Notes under the pieces: model-generated
What the model was told of the DNA's origin: nothing
The model's database searches: none
Seen by the model: the letters and a program-made list of their open reading frames with translations, nothing else
Program-made: the position numbers and the translations under genes
In this document: positions 8,724-16,981 of the stretch, piece after piece
How positions within the stretch are numbered: the stretch's first letter is position 1
Layout of the letters: each line of letters starts with the position of its first letter
Virus record (IMG/VR): IMGVR_UViG_3300029984_000001
Span: 186,001 to 250,000 of that record
Source of the DNA: a virus
Length of the DNA stretch: 64,000 nt
Direction: 5' to 3' (one strand)

Positions 8724-10829
8724 ATGAATATTAATGTAAATGAATTAGGAACTAATAAGGAATTTATCACAGAGGTAAGAGAGATATTAAATGGAAAAGG
8801 TCTTATAGTAGATTATAAAATTACGACTAAAATTATTAACACTTTTTTCGAAGTATTAGATTTAAAAAATAAATATATAAAAGATAAAGAAGTTTTAGGA
8901 TTAAACGTGAAAGAATATGGAGGGATATTAGCTGAAAGAGATGGTATACTTTTGGATAATCATACGATTATTACTATGATACTACCAGCAATATCATCTG
9001 TGATGAATAAATATGAAGAAGAAAAAATAAAAGAAAAAGAAGATGAATTAAAGGAGAAAAAATTTATGAAAGACTATTTAAAGAACAATGATAAGCTTTT
9101 AAAATCTGTTTACAAAGATACATGTATATCAAGTTCAATATATAGTAGTAATGTTCTTGGAAGTATTCTTAATATAATAATAGATGTTTTTGATGATGAA
9201 AAATTTAAAGAAAACCCTTTTGAATATGCATCTGAAAAATTAATAAGATATAATATAAAAGTTGTAGATGATAAACAATTTGAATTTGTTATAAGAGTAA
9301 TGATTGATAATATAAATGTATTTATAAAGAACAAAGAATATATTACAAAATTAGAAGAAGATTTGACTGAAGAAGAATTAGAATTTATTAATCGTAACCC
9401 TGATATAAATAGGGAGTTATATTTATTAGATAAAAAAGGTTCTAAATTAATACCAAAAATAATAGGAGGAAATACTACAAAAGAAGAATTCGAGGAATTC
9501 AATAAGATATCAAATTCTATTTTAGATAAATTCGATCTTATTCCATACTATAAATCATTTGCAAGAATCCTATCTCTTCATAAGATGGAAGAAAATAAAT
9601 TGCCAAATATTATAATTGATGATATGAGAGAGATGTTAAATAGTGTTAAACATTTAGAACCAATAAAAACAAATATAAAAGATATTCCAACTTATAGAGG
9701 AGGGTTTGGTTTACGAAGAAAAGTAGAACCTAAAGATAGATATACTAATTGTAAATTAAGTTCTAAAGAAATGAAAGAAATGTTTAGTATAAGAGATGTT
9801 GTTAAAGAAAATATGGCTAAAAATGATGAAATGAAAAAAGAAATAGAAGATTTTATTAGTAAAATGGATACATATAAATTAATGGAATTTAGAAAAATAA
9901 GTAAAAAGGAATTAAATAAAAGATATAGTAAGGATAAAGAAATCTTTAAAAACTTAAATAATTTAGATATCAAACTACCATATAATACTATAAATCCAAT
10001 TAATACTACTATGCGTGAAGATTTTAGAAGAAAAAGGGAACAATTAATGAAAGATTTTCATAAAGATACTAATGAAATTTGTAATCTTATTAAAGACTTT
10101 GAAGCTTCATCTATAGATAGAAAAAACTCTTTCTTAGATTCATTATTTAATCCAAAAGATGATAAAATTAAATGTACAGAATCATGTAATTCTTCAACAA
10201 CAGCTAAAGAACAAATTAAAGAGAAGAATATTATGATAGGAGACCAAGTTCAATTTGTTACTAAAGATGAAAAATTTTATTATAAATGTATAGTGAATAA
10301 TCTTAGTGAAAGAAATATAGAATTTTGTTGTTTAAATGGAAATGATACCTCATATCAACATCCTATATTTAATCTTGATGATATTTTAATAATATCTAAA
10401 GTTCCTAGATTTCAAAAAAATTTTTCAACTAGACCTATTAATTTAGATATACCTGAATATTTCATAAAAAGAATAAATGATTTACAATCAGGTAAATATG
10501 AAAATTCATTTCTTGAAAGATATACATGTAAATGTGGAAAAATAACAGGAAAAATGAAAGAGAATATTACTTGCGGATTATGTAGTACTAAAGTAAAATA
10601 TGTAGATGATACATCTATATATACAACACTTAATATTAAAGGAATTAATATAGGAGATAAAATTAAGATTTTTACTGAATTAAAAGTTTATGATAATTGT
10701 ACTCTTGAAGGAGTATTTGTTGATGATGATGTAATTGTAGTAACAGATAATACTTTACCAAATACTTGTTATTATGGAACTATGCAAATAGGTATTAAAG
10801 GAATCAAAAATTTAATAAAATTAAGTTAA
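8724..10829 (+). CDS. Large protein with C-terminal zinc ribbon resembling the RNA polymerase beta' N-terminal zinc finger, 701 aa
   Basis: The ATG at 8724 is chosen over the ATG at 8706 because GAGGGAG lies between them. The first two thirds are Lys/Glu-rich and helical with no recognised domain. Near residue 605 is TCKCGKITGKMKENITCGLCSTKV, with C-x-C-G-K and C-x-x-C spaced as in the first zinc finger of bacterial beta'. The beta' N-terminal gene of this phage lacks that finger, so this protein might supply it or act as a transcription cofactor; this is inference. A beta-rich region (IGDQVQFVTKDEKFYYK) precedes the finger. It ends at a strong terminator. Confidence 0.72.
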   Translation: MNINVNELGTNKEFITEVREILNGKGLIVDYKITTKIINTFFEVLDLKNKYIKDKEVLGLNVKEYGGILAERDGILLDNHTIITMILPAISSVMNKYEEEKIKEKEDELKEKKFMKDYLKNNDKLLKSVYKDTCISSSIYSSNVLGSILNIIIDVFDDEKFKENPFEYASEKLIRYNIKVVDDKQFEFVIRVMIDNINVFIKNKEYITKLEEDLTEEELEFINRNPDINRELYLLDKKGSKLIPKIIGGNTTKEEFEEFNKISNSILDKFDLIPYYKSFARILSLHKMEENKLPNIIIDDMREMLNSVKHLEPIKTNIKDIPTYRGGFGLRRKVEPKDRYTNCKLSSKEMKEMFSIRDVVKENMAKNDEMKKEIEDFISKMDTYKLMEFRKISKKELNKRYSKDKEIFKNLNNLDIKLPYNTINPINTTMREDFRRKREQLMKDFHKDTNEICNLIKDFEASSIDRKNSFLDSLFNPKDDKIKCTESCNSSTTAKEQIKEKNIMIGDQVQFVTKDEKFYYKCIVNNLSERNIEFCCLNGNDTSYQHPIFNLDDILIISKVPRFQKNFSTRPINLDIPEYFIKRINDLQSGKYENSFLERYTCKCGKITGKMKENITCGLCSTKVKYVDDTSIYTTLNIKGINIGDKIKIFTELKVYDNCTLEGVFVDDDVIVVTDNTLPNTCYYGTMQIGIKGIKNLIKLS

Positions 10830-10834
10830 ACTTT

Positions 10835-10868
10835 AAAGGGTGATTTGTTTCACCCTTTATTTTTTATT
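10835..10868 (+). terminator. Rho-independent terminator
   Basis: AAAGGGTG and CACCCTTT pair around an ATTTGTTT loop, followed by a T-rich run. Confidence 0.85.
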
Positions 10869-10906
10869 CTTACAACATCTAAAACTTATTATTGAGGTGA
10901 TTAGAA

Positions 10907-12517
10907 GTGATTAAGATTGTTGTGGAACATAGTAAAATTATTATAAATGATTACGATTTAGGTGATTGTGAATCTTTAGAGAATTTCTTTAGTATATTTG
11001 ATCCTAGTACACACACAAGATTTCCATTTGGAATGTATTATAAACAAGAAGAAAGACAATTAGTTATACCAAGAGGAGTAGATATTTCTTATATAAAGAA
11101 TAAATTTAATTGTATACCACAATTAAATAAAAGACACGATCCTATGGACAAGATAGAACCAATAAAATTAAGACACCCACCAAGAGATAATAATCAAAGA
11201 GAAACATTAAGATTTATGTTAGGAAAAAGTGAATATTATTATACAACAACAAAATCTATGTTAGCAGTAAATTTAGCTCCAGGAGTTGGAAAAACATATT
11301 GTTCTATAGCAACTTCAGCTTTCATTGGATATAGAAGTATAATGTTAACCTCATCATTATCATGGATAGAACAATGGAAACAAGAAATATTAAAATATAC
11401 AGATATTAAACCTAGAGAGATATTCATTATTGCAGGCACTCCATCTATTCATTCTATATTAAAACAAGGTGTACATAAATTTAAATTCATATTAGCTAGT
11501 ATGGATACAATTATATCATATGGTCAAAAATACGGGTTTGATAAAATATCTGAACTATTTGTAAAATTAAGAGTAGGAATTAAATATATAGATGAAGCTC
11601 ATTTAAATTTTAAAGCCATGATGTTGATAGATTTCTATACAAATACATATAAGAATTATTATTTAACAGGTTCCCCTTGTCGTTCTAGTGAAGACCAAGA
11701 TAGAATATATAAGATATATTTTAAAAATGTCCCTTCTATAGATTTATTTGATGAGACTAAAGATCCTCATACTGATTATTTAGGTATGAGATACAATTCT
11801 CATCCGACTGCGGCTGATATATCTTATTGTAAGAATAAATATGGATTAGATAGAAATAAATATACAGGGGATTATATTATAAGACGTCCTAATTTTTATA
11901 ATATCTTAAGAGTAATAATAGATAGAACTCTTGCTAAGAATGGTAAGATTTTATTTTATATAGGAGTAAATCGTTCAATAGAAGTAGTAAAAGCATGGAT
12001 GGAAATGTATTATCCTTTTTTAATTGGACATATAGGAATATACACAAGCACTACTTCAAAGGATATCAAAAGATCACAATTAGATAAAAAATATATACTA
12101 TCTACAACTAAATCTTGTGGAGCTGCTATGGATATAAAAGGTCTAGCTACTACTGTTATACTGGCTGAACCATTCAAATCGGAACCCTTAGCAATACAAA
12201 CTTTGGGTAGAACAAGAGATGACGATACTGAGTGTATAGAGGCTGTTGATGAAGGATTTAACGCCATAATGAGATTTTACTACCAAAAGCAACCTATTAT
12301 GAAAAAATATGCTTTGTCAGTAAATGATGTTAGATATAAAGATGAAACTCTAGAAGATAAGATAAATGAAATATTTGATAGATATTATGGTGATGGTGAA
12401 TTCCCTGTAATCTATATAGATAACAAAAAGATATTTATGCTAAGACAAGAATTAAGACCTATAAATGAATATGATTCTAAAGGAAGAAAAGTATTTATGA
12501 AAAGAGATAAATTTTAG
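10907..12517 (+). CDS. Superfamily 2 DNA helicase (UvsW/DEAH type)
   Basis: The start is a GTG behind TTGAGGTGATTAG. The 536-aa protein has motif I APGVGKT at about residues 125-131, motif II YIDEAH near 228, motif III-like YYLTGSP near 246 and motif VI QTLGRTRDDD near 431, the order expected for SF2 helicases such as phage UvsW. Such proteins act in branch migration, recombination-dependent replication or origin control; the exact role here is inferred. The last residues are VFMKRDKF, almost identical to the C-terminus of the RNA polymerase subunit at 5925-8045 although the proteins are unrelated. Confidence 0.88.
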   Translation: MIKIVVEHSKIIINDYDLGDCESLENFFSIFDPSTHTRFPFGMYYKQEERQLVIPRGVDISYIKNKFNCIPQLNKRHDPMDKIEPIKLRHPPRDNNQRETLRFMLGKSEYYYTTTKSMLAVNLAPGVGKTYCSIATSAFIGYRSIMLTSSLSWIEQWKQEILKYTDIKPREIFIIAGTPSIHSILKQGVHKFKFILASMDTIISYGQKYGFDKISELFVKLRVGIKYIDEAHLNFKAMMLIDFYTNTYKNYYLTGSPCRSSEDQDRIYKIYFKNVPSIDLFDETKDPHTDYLGMRYNSHPTAADISYCKNKYGLDRNKYTGDYIIRRPNFYNILRVIIDRTLAKNGKILFYIGVNRSIEVVKAWMEMYYPFLIGHIGIYTSTTSKDIKRSQLDKKYILSTTKSCGAAMDIKGLATTVILAEPFKSEPLAIQTLGRTRDDDTECIEAVDEGFNAIMRFYYQKQPIMKKYALSVNDVRYKDETLEDKINEIFDRYYGDGEFPVIYIDNKKIFMLRQELRPINEYDSKGRKVFMKRDKF

Positions 12518-12545
12518 AAGGAGAATTATTCTCCTTCTGTTTTAT
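12516..12545 (+). terminator. Rho-independent terminator after helicase
   Basis: AGAAGGAGAA and TTCTCCTTCT form a 10-bp stem that overlaps the stop codon, followed by GTTTTAT. Confidence 0.85.
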
Positions 12546-12560
12546 GTAAAAGTCATATAT

Positions 12561-12588
12561 TATAATTGTATATTATATACTTGAATAA
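12561..12588 (+). promoter_or_regulatory. Candidate phage promoter (TATAATTGTATATTATA element)
   Basis: A perfect 17-bp element followed by TACTTGAATAA, lying between a terminator and the 12625 gene. Confidence 0.62.
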
Positions 12589-12624
12589 ATATAATAATAT
12601 TTAAATTTAAAGGAGTGTATTAAT

Positions 12625-13971
12625 ATGGAAATACTAATAAACGAAAAAGACTTAATAAACGTTGATACTAAATTTGAAATTGTAAGAAAGACTAGATCAG
12701 TTATAGTAAACAGAGGAAAAGAAAATTATAATAAAGATATGAATAATTTTCAAGATTTATTAGATTTAAAATTAGGAAAGATTCAATCCGAATTAAATCA
12801 TGCTAAAGAAATCAAAGAAGGGTTCTCTATTATTATGCAAGCAATGTATCACAATAGAATGAATATAGGATATCAAATTATATTAGCATCTAACATGGAA
12901 AAACTATTTGCTGATTACTTAGCTTGGATTAAATCATTAGAACCATCAGATAAATTCTATGATACTATGGTTAAAGGATTAAATGAATTTACTAATGGTT
13001 TATCATCTGATGGAAAGAAATTAGAAGATTATTTTGATTTATCTAAAACTGTTAAAGTTAAAGAACAAAAATCTATTAAAGGTCAAATAGATATGGAAGT
13101 TCCTAAAGAAGAAAAAGAAGTTAAAATGGAGAATAATGTAATTGATATTAATTTTGAAAATAATAAACCAATAGATGTTGAAGTTAATAAAAAAGATATC
13201 GAAGAAGAAATTACTAAAGAACAAATTAAAGAATTTGTAATTGATACTAAATCTAAATTTAATAGTTTATCTGAAGATTTATTAAATAAATACAATTCAT
13301 TAAAATTAAAGCAATGGCAAATGGTTGCTGTCATGGGAAATGCTTTTAAGATGATTAATAATACTAAATCATCATTATATACAACATTAAATGAATTAAT
13401 AGGATTATTACTTGAAGGGTTAGAAACTAAAAAAGACTTAGTTTATGATTCTTTAATTGCATTAGTTAATGAAGATTTAGAATTAGTTGATTTTGTTGTG
13501 GGTTTACAAACACAATTTGATAAATCTGAATATCTAATTATGACTGGTAATTTAATAAAGAATTTTGATAAAATTAAATCAACTATAGCTACACAAATAC
13601 CAGTTTTATTAGAAGAATTATTAGCTGATATAGTTGATGAAGATAAGAAGATAGAAATATATCTAATACTTTCAGGTATATTTGAAAGTGATTTGTTTGC
13701 TAAAGATAATATCTTAAAATTGATATCAGAAGATGTTCAAAAATCTTCAGATAATCCAGAAGCAGATTTACAAATACTTAAACAAATAACAGAAGAAAAA
13801 GAAGTAGCTCAATCTATTGATGTTTCTAATAGTATTGTAAATCAACAAATAGAATTACCTTTAACATTCCAAACACTCACAGAATCGAGTGTTGATAATG
13901 ATACTGAGGGTGAGAGTGGTTATGTTGTAGGTGGAAATATTCCTATTATAATACAAGAAGAAACTAAATAA
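12625..13971 (+). CDS. Hypothetical protein, 448 aa
   Basis: AAAGGAGTGT precedes the ATG and a candidate phage promoter lies upstream. The protein is helical, with a charged linker at about residues 145-200 (KEEKEVKMENN, VEVNKKDIEEEITKEQ) dividing an N-terminal helical part from a C-terminal helical part. The tail is acidic. No known domain is recognised. It has its own promoter and terminator, so it is probably expressed alone and perhaps abundantly. Confidence 0.75.
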   Translation: MEILINEKDLINVDTKFEIVRKTRSVIVNRGKENYNKDMNNFQDLLDLKLGKIQSELNHAKEIKEGFSIIMQAMYHNRMNIGYQIILASNMEKLFADYLAWIKSLEPSDKFYDTMVKGLNEFTNGLSSDGKKLEDYFDLSKTVKVKEQKSIKGQIDMEVPKEEKEVKMENNVIDINFENNKPIDVEVNKKDIEEEITKEQIKEFVIDTKSKFNSLSEDLLNKYNSLKLKQWQMVAVMGNAFKMINNTKSSLYTTLNELIGLLLEGLETKKDLVYDSLIALVNEDLELVDFVVGLQTQFDKSEYLIMTGNLIKNFDKIKSTIATQIPVLLEELLADIVDEDKKIEIYLILSGIFESDLFAKDNILKLISEDVQKSSDNPEADLQILKQITEEKEVAQSIDVSNSIVNQQIELPLTFQTLTESSVDNDTEGESGYVVGGNIPIIIQEETK

Positions 13972-13975
13972 AATA

Positions 13976-14008
13976 AAGGGAACAATTGTTCCCTTTTCTT
14001 TTTTATTT
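13976..14008 (+). terminator. Rho-independent terminator
   Basis: AAAGGGAACAATTGTTCCCTTT is a perfect inverted repeat followed by a long T run. Confidence 0.88.
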
Positions 14009-14056
14009 TTTATATAGAGTTTAACCTTTAAGTATATAAGAGAGGTGTTAATATAG

Positions 14057-14794
14057 ATGAATTATATGGACTATGAAAAAATTTCAGATAGAGTAATGGA
14101 TTTGGGATATAATACTGTTTTAAAAATGAATGTTACTTTAGCAAAGAAAAATAAGGGTGGATATAGAAATCATTACTATAAAGAATATTCTTATAAAACT
14201 AATAAGTATATAGATAAAAGTACATTATGTAATATAAGTAGAAACTTCGATTATTTTTTATCTATTGAAAGATATAGCGAAGAAAAAGATTTCTTAATGA
14301 TAAGAGATGAAAATATGTTGGGATTAAGATTTGCATTAAAATCTTTGATGGATAATTGGTTTATAGAAAAACAAATATTTGCATCAAAGGATAATAGATT
14401 AATCATTATGCAAGGGTGGGAACCAATAGTAGCTATTATTTCAATGAATAAAAATTTAGTATTCACTCCAATAATAATACATAATGTAGATGATACATAC
14501 AGTCCAGCTGTTAGAATGTCTTATGGTTCAGATTATAGTTATACAGATATATCTTATACAAGACTTAATGCCTTTGTATATAATATAAATTCAATGTATT
14601 TATTCCAATTAGCACAAAATATGCTGAACTTTTTTCAACGTCCAGAATTAGGAACAAATTTAACATCTTATAATTATAATTCAGAGAGAGAAAATATGGA
14701 AGATGTTTCAGATGGAGGAGTTTCAGTTAAGGGAGGAAGTGATTTAGTATTGAAAAGAAAAAGAGATATATTTGATACTATAGACCAAATGTAA
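14057..14794 (+). CDS. Hypothetical protein, 245 aa
   Basis: AAGAGAGGTG lies upstream of the ATG. The protein has a compact mixed N-terminal part, a central beta-rich part (LIIMQGWEPIVAIISMNKNLVFTPII) and a low-complexity acidic then basic tail. No family is recognised. It is followed closely by the Spo0A-like gene at 14826 and probably forms an operon with it. Confidence 0.7.
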   Translation: MNYMDYEKISDRVMDLGYNTVLKMNVTLAKKNKGGYRNHYYKEYSYKTNKYIDKSTLCNISRNFDYFLSIERYSEEKDFLMIRDENMLGLRFALKSLMDNWFIEKQIFASKDNRLIIMQGWEPIVAIISMNKNLVFTPIIIHNVDDTYSPAVRMSYGSDYSYTDISYTRLNAFVYNINSMYLFQLAQNMLNFFQRPELGTNLTSYNYNSERENMEDVSDGGVSVKGGSDLVLKRKRDIFDTIDQM

Positions 14795-14825
14795 ACAAAT
14801 AAATTGTGAGAGAGGGTTATTGTTT

Positions 14826-15146
14826 ATGGAAATAGTAAAATTTACACAAAAAGATTTAAGAGAATTCTTGTCGAGTTTAAAATTGGAAAAATTAACCACT
14901 GATTTTATAATAAAAGGGGTTAAATATTGTATAGATAAAAAGATATTACATATAGATATAGTTACAACACATATTTACAATTATTTATTTGATATTACTG
15001 GAACTGAACCTAAGATTGTAAAAAGAGATATATACAAGGCAGTAAAAGGTGTAACAGCTGAAGATAAGATCATTAAGTTTGGTTATGAAGGTAATCTTAC
15101 TAATAGAAAACTATTCATAATATTATTAGAAAGATACGGATATTAA
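14826..15146 (+). CDS. Small protein resembling the Spo0A C-terminal DNA-binding domain, 106 aa
   Basis: The ATG at 14826 behind GAGAGAGGG is preferred to the TTG at 14820. The pattern II-KGVKYCID near residue 30, then HIDIVTTHIYNYLFDITGTEPKIV, KRDIYKAVKG and NRKLFIILLERY, follows the order of the Spo0A effector domain: helix, G-S-I-T-K-x-L-Y-P-x-I-A, V-E-R-x-I-R-H-A-I, then N-S-E-F-I-A. The receiver domain is absent. If correct, it is a phage regulator acting on host sporulation or stationary-phase genes, or on phage genes. The match is by pattern from memory and is moderate only. Confidence 0.5.
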   Translation: MEIVKFTQKDLREFLSSLKLEKLTTDFIIKGVKYCIDKKILHIDIVTTHIYNYLFDITGTEPKIVKRDIYKAVKGVTAEDKIIKFGYEGNLTNRKLFIILLERYGY

Positions 15147-15158
15147 TACATAAAATAT

Positions 15159-15190
15159 ACAGAGTGGTACAAGCCACTCTGTATTTTACG
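15159..15190. terminator. Bidirectional terminator between convergent genes
   Basis: TACAGAGTGG and CCACTCTGTA pair across a short loop, with A/T runs on both sides. It serves the plus gene ending at 15146 and the minus gene ending at 15191. Confidence 0.8.
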
Positions 15191-15985
15191 TCAATTCATT
15201 GTATACATAATTGGTTGGTTATAGTTATCAGCTCCAACAAAAGAATCTTTAAATTCTTGAATTAAATCTGGTCTTCTTTGAGCAACAGTTTGTAAATCAT
15301 CTATTCTAAGATTTGTATTCACAAATACTGTTTCTAAACCATCAAAATATTTTAAATAGTTGTATAAAAAAGTAGCTATATCAACTATAGCAAACTCTTC
15401 AAAACTTTCCATTTTAGTTGGCTCTATTGTCAATAAATTATCTGAATGTTTTATCATTAAATTAACCTTAAATGTTTTTATATTTGTTTTATTCATATAT
15501 TCTCCAGATACAGTTTGTAATTTAATCTTATTAGGTGGTTTGAAATCGATATATATTCCACTACTAAATAAAGATTGTCTATCAGCAGAACCTTGAATAG
15601 CTGCAATTTGATCAAAAGAATAATTTAAATTATTATTAAAAAATCCATAAGGAGATGATCCTACATCATACCATCCTGGATTTTCTACACCAAATGCATA
15701 AGGATCATCCCAAGGGATATCTTGTACACCAAGTATTTCTATATTACCTGGAACTATATTCTCATCTATAAGATAAAAACCTTCTCTATCTTGGCTCATT
15801 CTAGAAGTATCAAAAGTATAAGGGATTCTATTACCAAAGAATCTTGAAAATGATCTTAACGTATAATTACTTATCCATTCCCCCCATTTATTTTTTGCTA
15901 TTTCTTCTGGTAAATTCAAGGGTTCAGTTCCTAATCTTAACTCTATTAAATTAATAAGATTAGTCATATTATTTGACATTGCCAT
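15191..15985 (-). CDS. Probable virion structural protein (neck or head-completion type), 264 aa
   Basis: The start is the ATG at 15985 behind AGAGGTGAT, within an open frame that begins further upstream. The protein has YIDFKPPNKIKLQTVSGEY near the middle and a C-terminal part reading SFEEFAIVDIATFLYNYLKYFDGLETVF. I associate this layout with conserved structural proteins of large myoviruses but cannot name a T4 counterpart. It lies 14 bases downstream of the prohead protease in the same transcript, which supports a head morphogenesis role. Confidence 0.62.
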   Translation of the reverse strand: MAMSNNMTNLINLIELRLGTEPLNLPEEIAKNKWGEWISNYTLRSFSRFFGNRIPYTFDTSRMSQDREGFYLIDENIVPGNIEILGVQDIPWDDPYAFGVENPGWYDVGSSPYGFFNNNLNYSFDQIAAIQGSADRQSLFSSGIYIDFKPPNKIKLQTVSGEYMNKTNIKTFKVNLMIKHSDNLLTIEPTKMESFEEFAIVDIATFLYNYLKYFDGLETVFVNTNLRIDDLQTVAQRRPDLIQEFKDSFVGADNYNQPIMYTMN

Positions 15986-15999
15986 AAGTATCACCTCTT

Positions 16000-16869
16000 C
16001 TACCCTAAATATATTTTTTCAGAATAATTCATTAATTGATTTTGAATGTGTTGTTCAATATTTACTATGAATGTATCTCCATCTTTACTACAAACTTGTA
16101 TTTGTCTGCCACCTTCTAACATTGTATAAGAATTATTTAATAAATCAAATGATTCTTTGAAGAAATAAAGATTAGCAGATTCTTGTTTTATATATTCTAT
16201 TATTTGATTATTTGTAACTGGAATTAATATACCAGCATCATTTTCTTGTACTACAAATTTATTTCCAATATTCTCTTTACCATGAGCCAATAAAGCATTT
16301 TCTGTTACACCAACAATAGAGGTGGTATAGGCTCTCTTATGTGAAGGGTATATAACTCTATCCCAAGTAATAATAGTTATATTTTCTACTTCAGCCCCTC
16401 TTGAAGTTTGATTGACAGTACCTAATGCTCTTAACGAAAAAGATGGTTTATCTCCATCCATTAAATCTAAATTAAATGCTTCACCGTAAGAATTATTCGA
16501 ACCTTTTATATGAGCTTTGATATCATTACCGTCCACCCAAAACTTAACTATTTTATTACATCTTAAAGATGGTTCTATAATTTGCTGTCTAGAAATTTCT
16601 TTAGACATTGGATGACCTTCTTCTCCATATAAGTTTCCAGTTGCTACTAATTCAGTCAATCTATCAGCTTTTAAAGCTGGTTTCATTTCCTTATCTGAAT
16701 AGAATCTTTTGTTTCTATTTTGTATATTCATATCTTGTAATATAACTTCAGCAGTTACTCTTCTACCATCATTATCAACTATCTTCATTTCTGTCTCATG
16801 CATACATGTAGCAGTTTCTATAATAACATACCCTATTTTCTTATCATAATTATTATAAGTCATACCCAT
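16000..16869 (-). CDS. Prohead core protease (T4 gp21-like serine protease)
   Basis: AAAGGAGGATT precedes the ATG at 16869. The 289-aa protein has NIQNRNKRFYSDKEMKPA near residue 50, GNLYGEEGHPMSKEISRQQI with His86, then KIVKFWVDGNDIKAHI and KPSFSLRALGTV with a candidate nucleophile Ser145. This is the order seen in phage prohead proteases of the gp21/herpesvirus assemblin group (N-x-R-x-Y, G-x-x-x-H-P, V-x-x-x-W-x-x-G, S-x-R). These enzymes mature the scaffold and capsid proteins during head assembly. The capsid gene lies about 3 kb away on the other strand, so head genes are divergently arranged here. Confidence 0.85.
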   Translation of the reverse strand: MGMTYNNYDKKIGYVIIETATCMHETEMKIVDNDGRRVTAEVILQDMNIQNRNKRFYSDKEMKPALKADRLTELVATGNLYGEEGHPMSKEISRQQIIEPSLRCNKIVKFWVDGNDIKAHIKGSNNSYGEAFNLDLMDGDKPSFSLRALGTVNQTSRGAEVENITIITWDRVIYPSHKRAYTTSIVGVTENALLAHGKENIGNKFVVQENDAGILIPVTNNQIIEYIKQESANLYFFKESFDLLNNSYTMLEGGRQIQVCSKDGDTFIVNIEQHIQNQLMNYSEKIYLG

Positions 16870-16981
16870 AAATAATAATCCTCCTTTATATATTCTTATT
16901 ATTATAGTTCAATATCTAAAATCGTTAGGTATCTATATAGGGAACTATATAATAATATAAACTTTGAAAGGGGATGATTTA

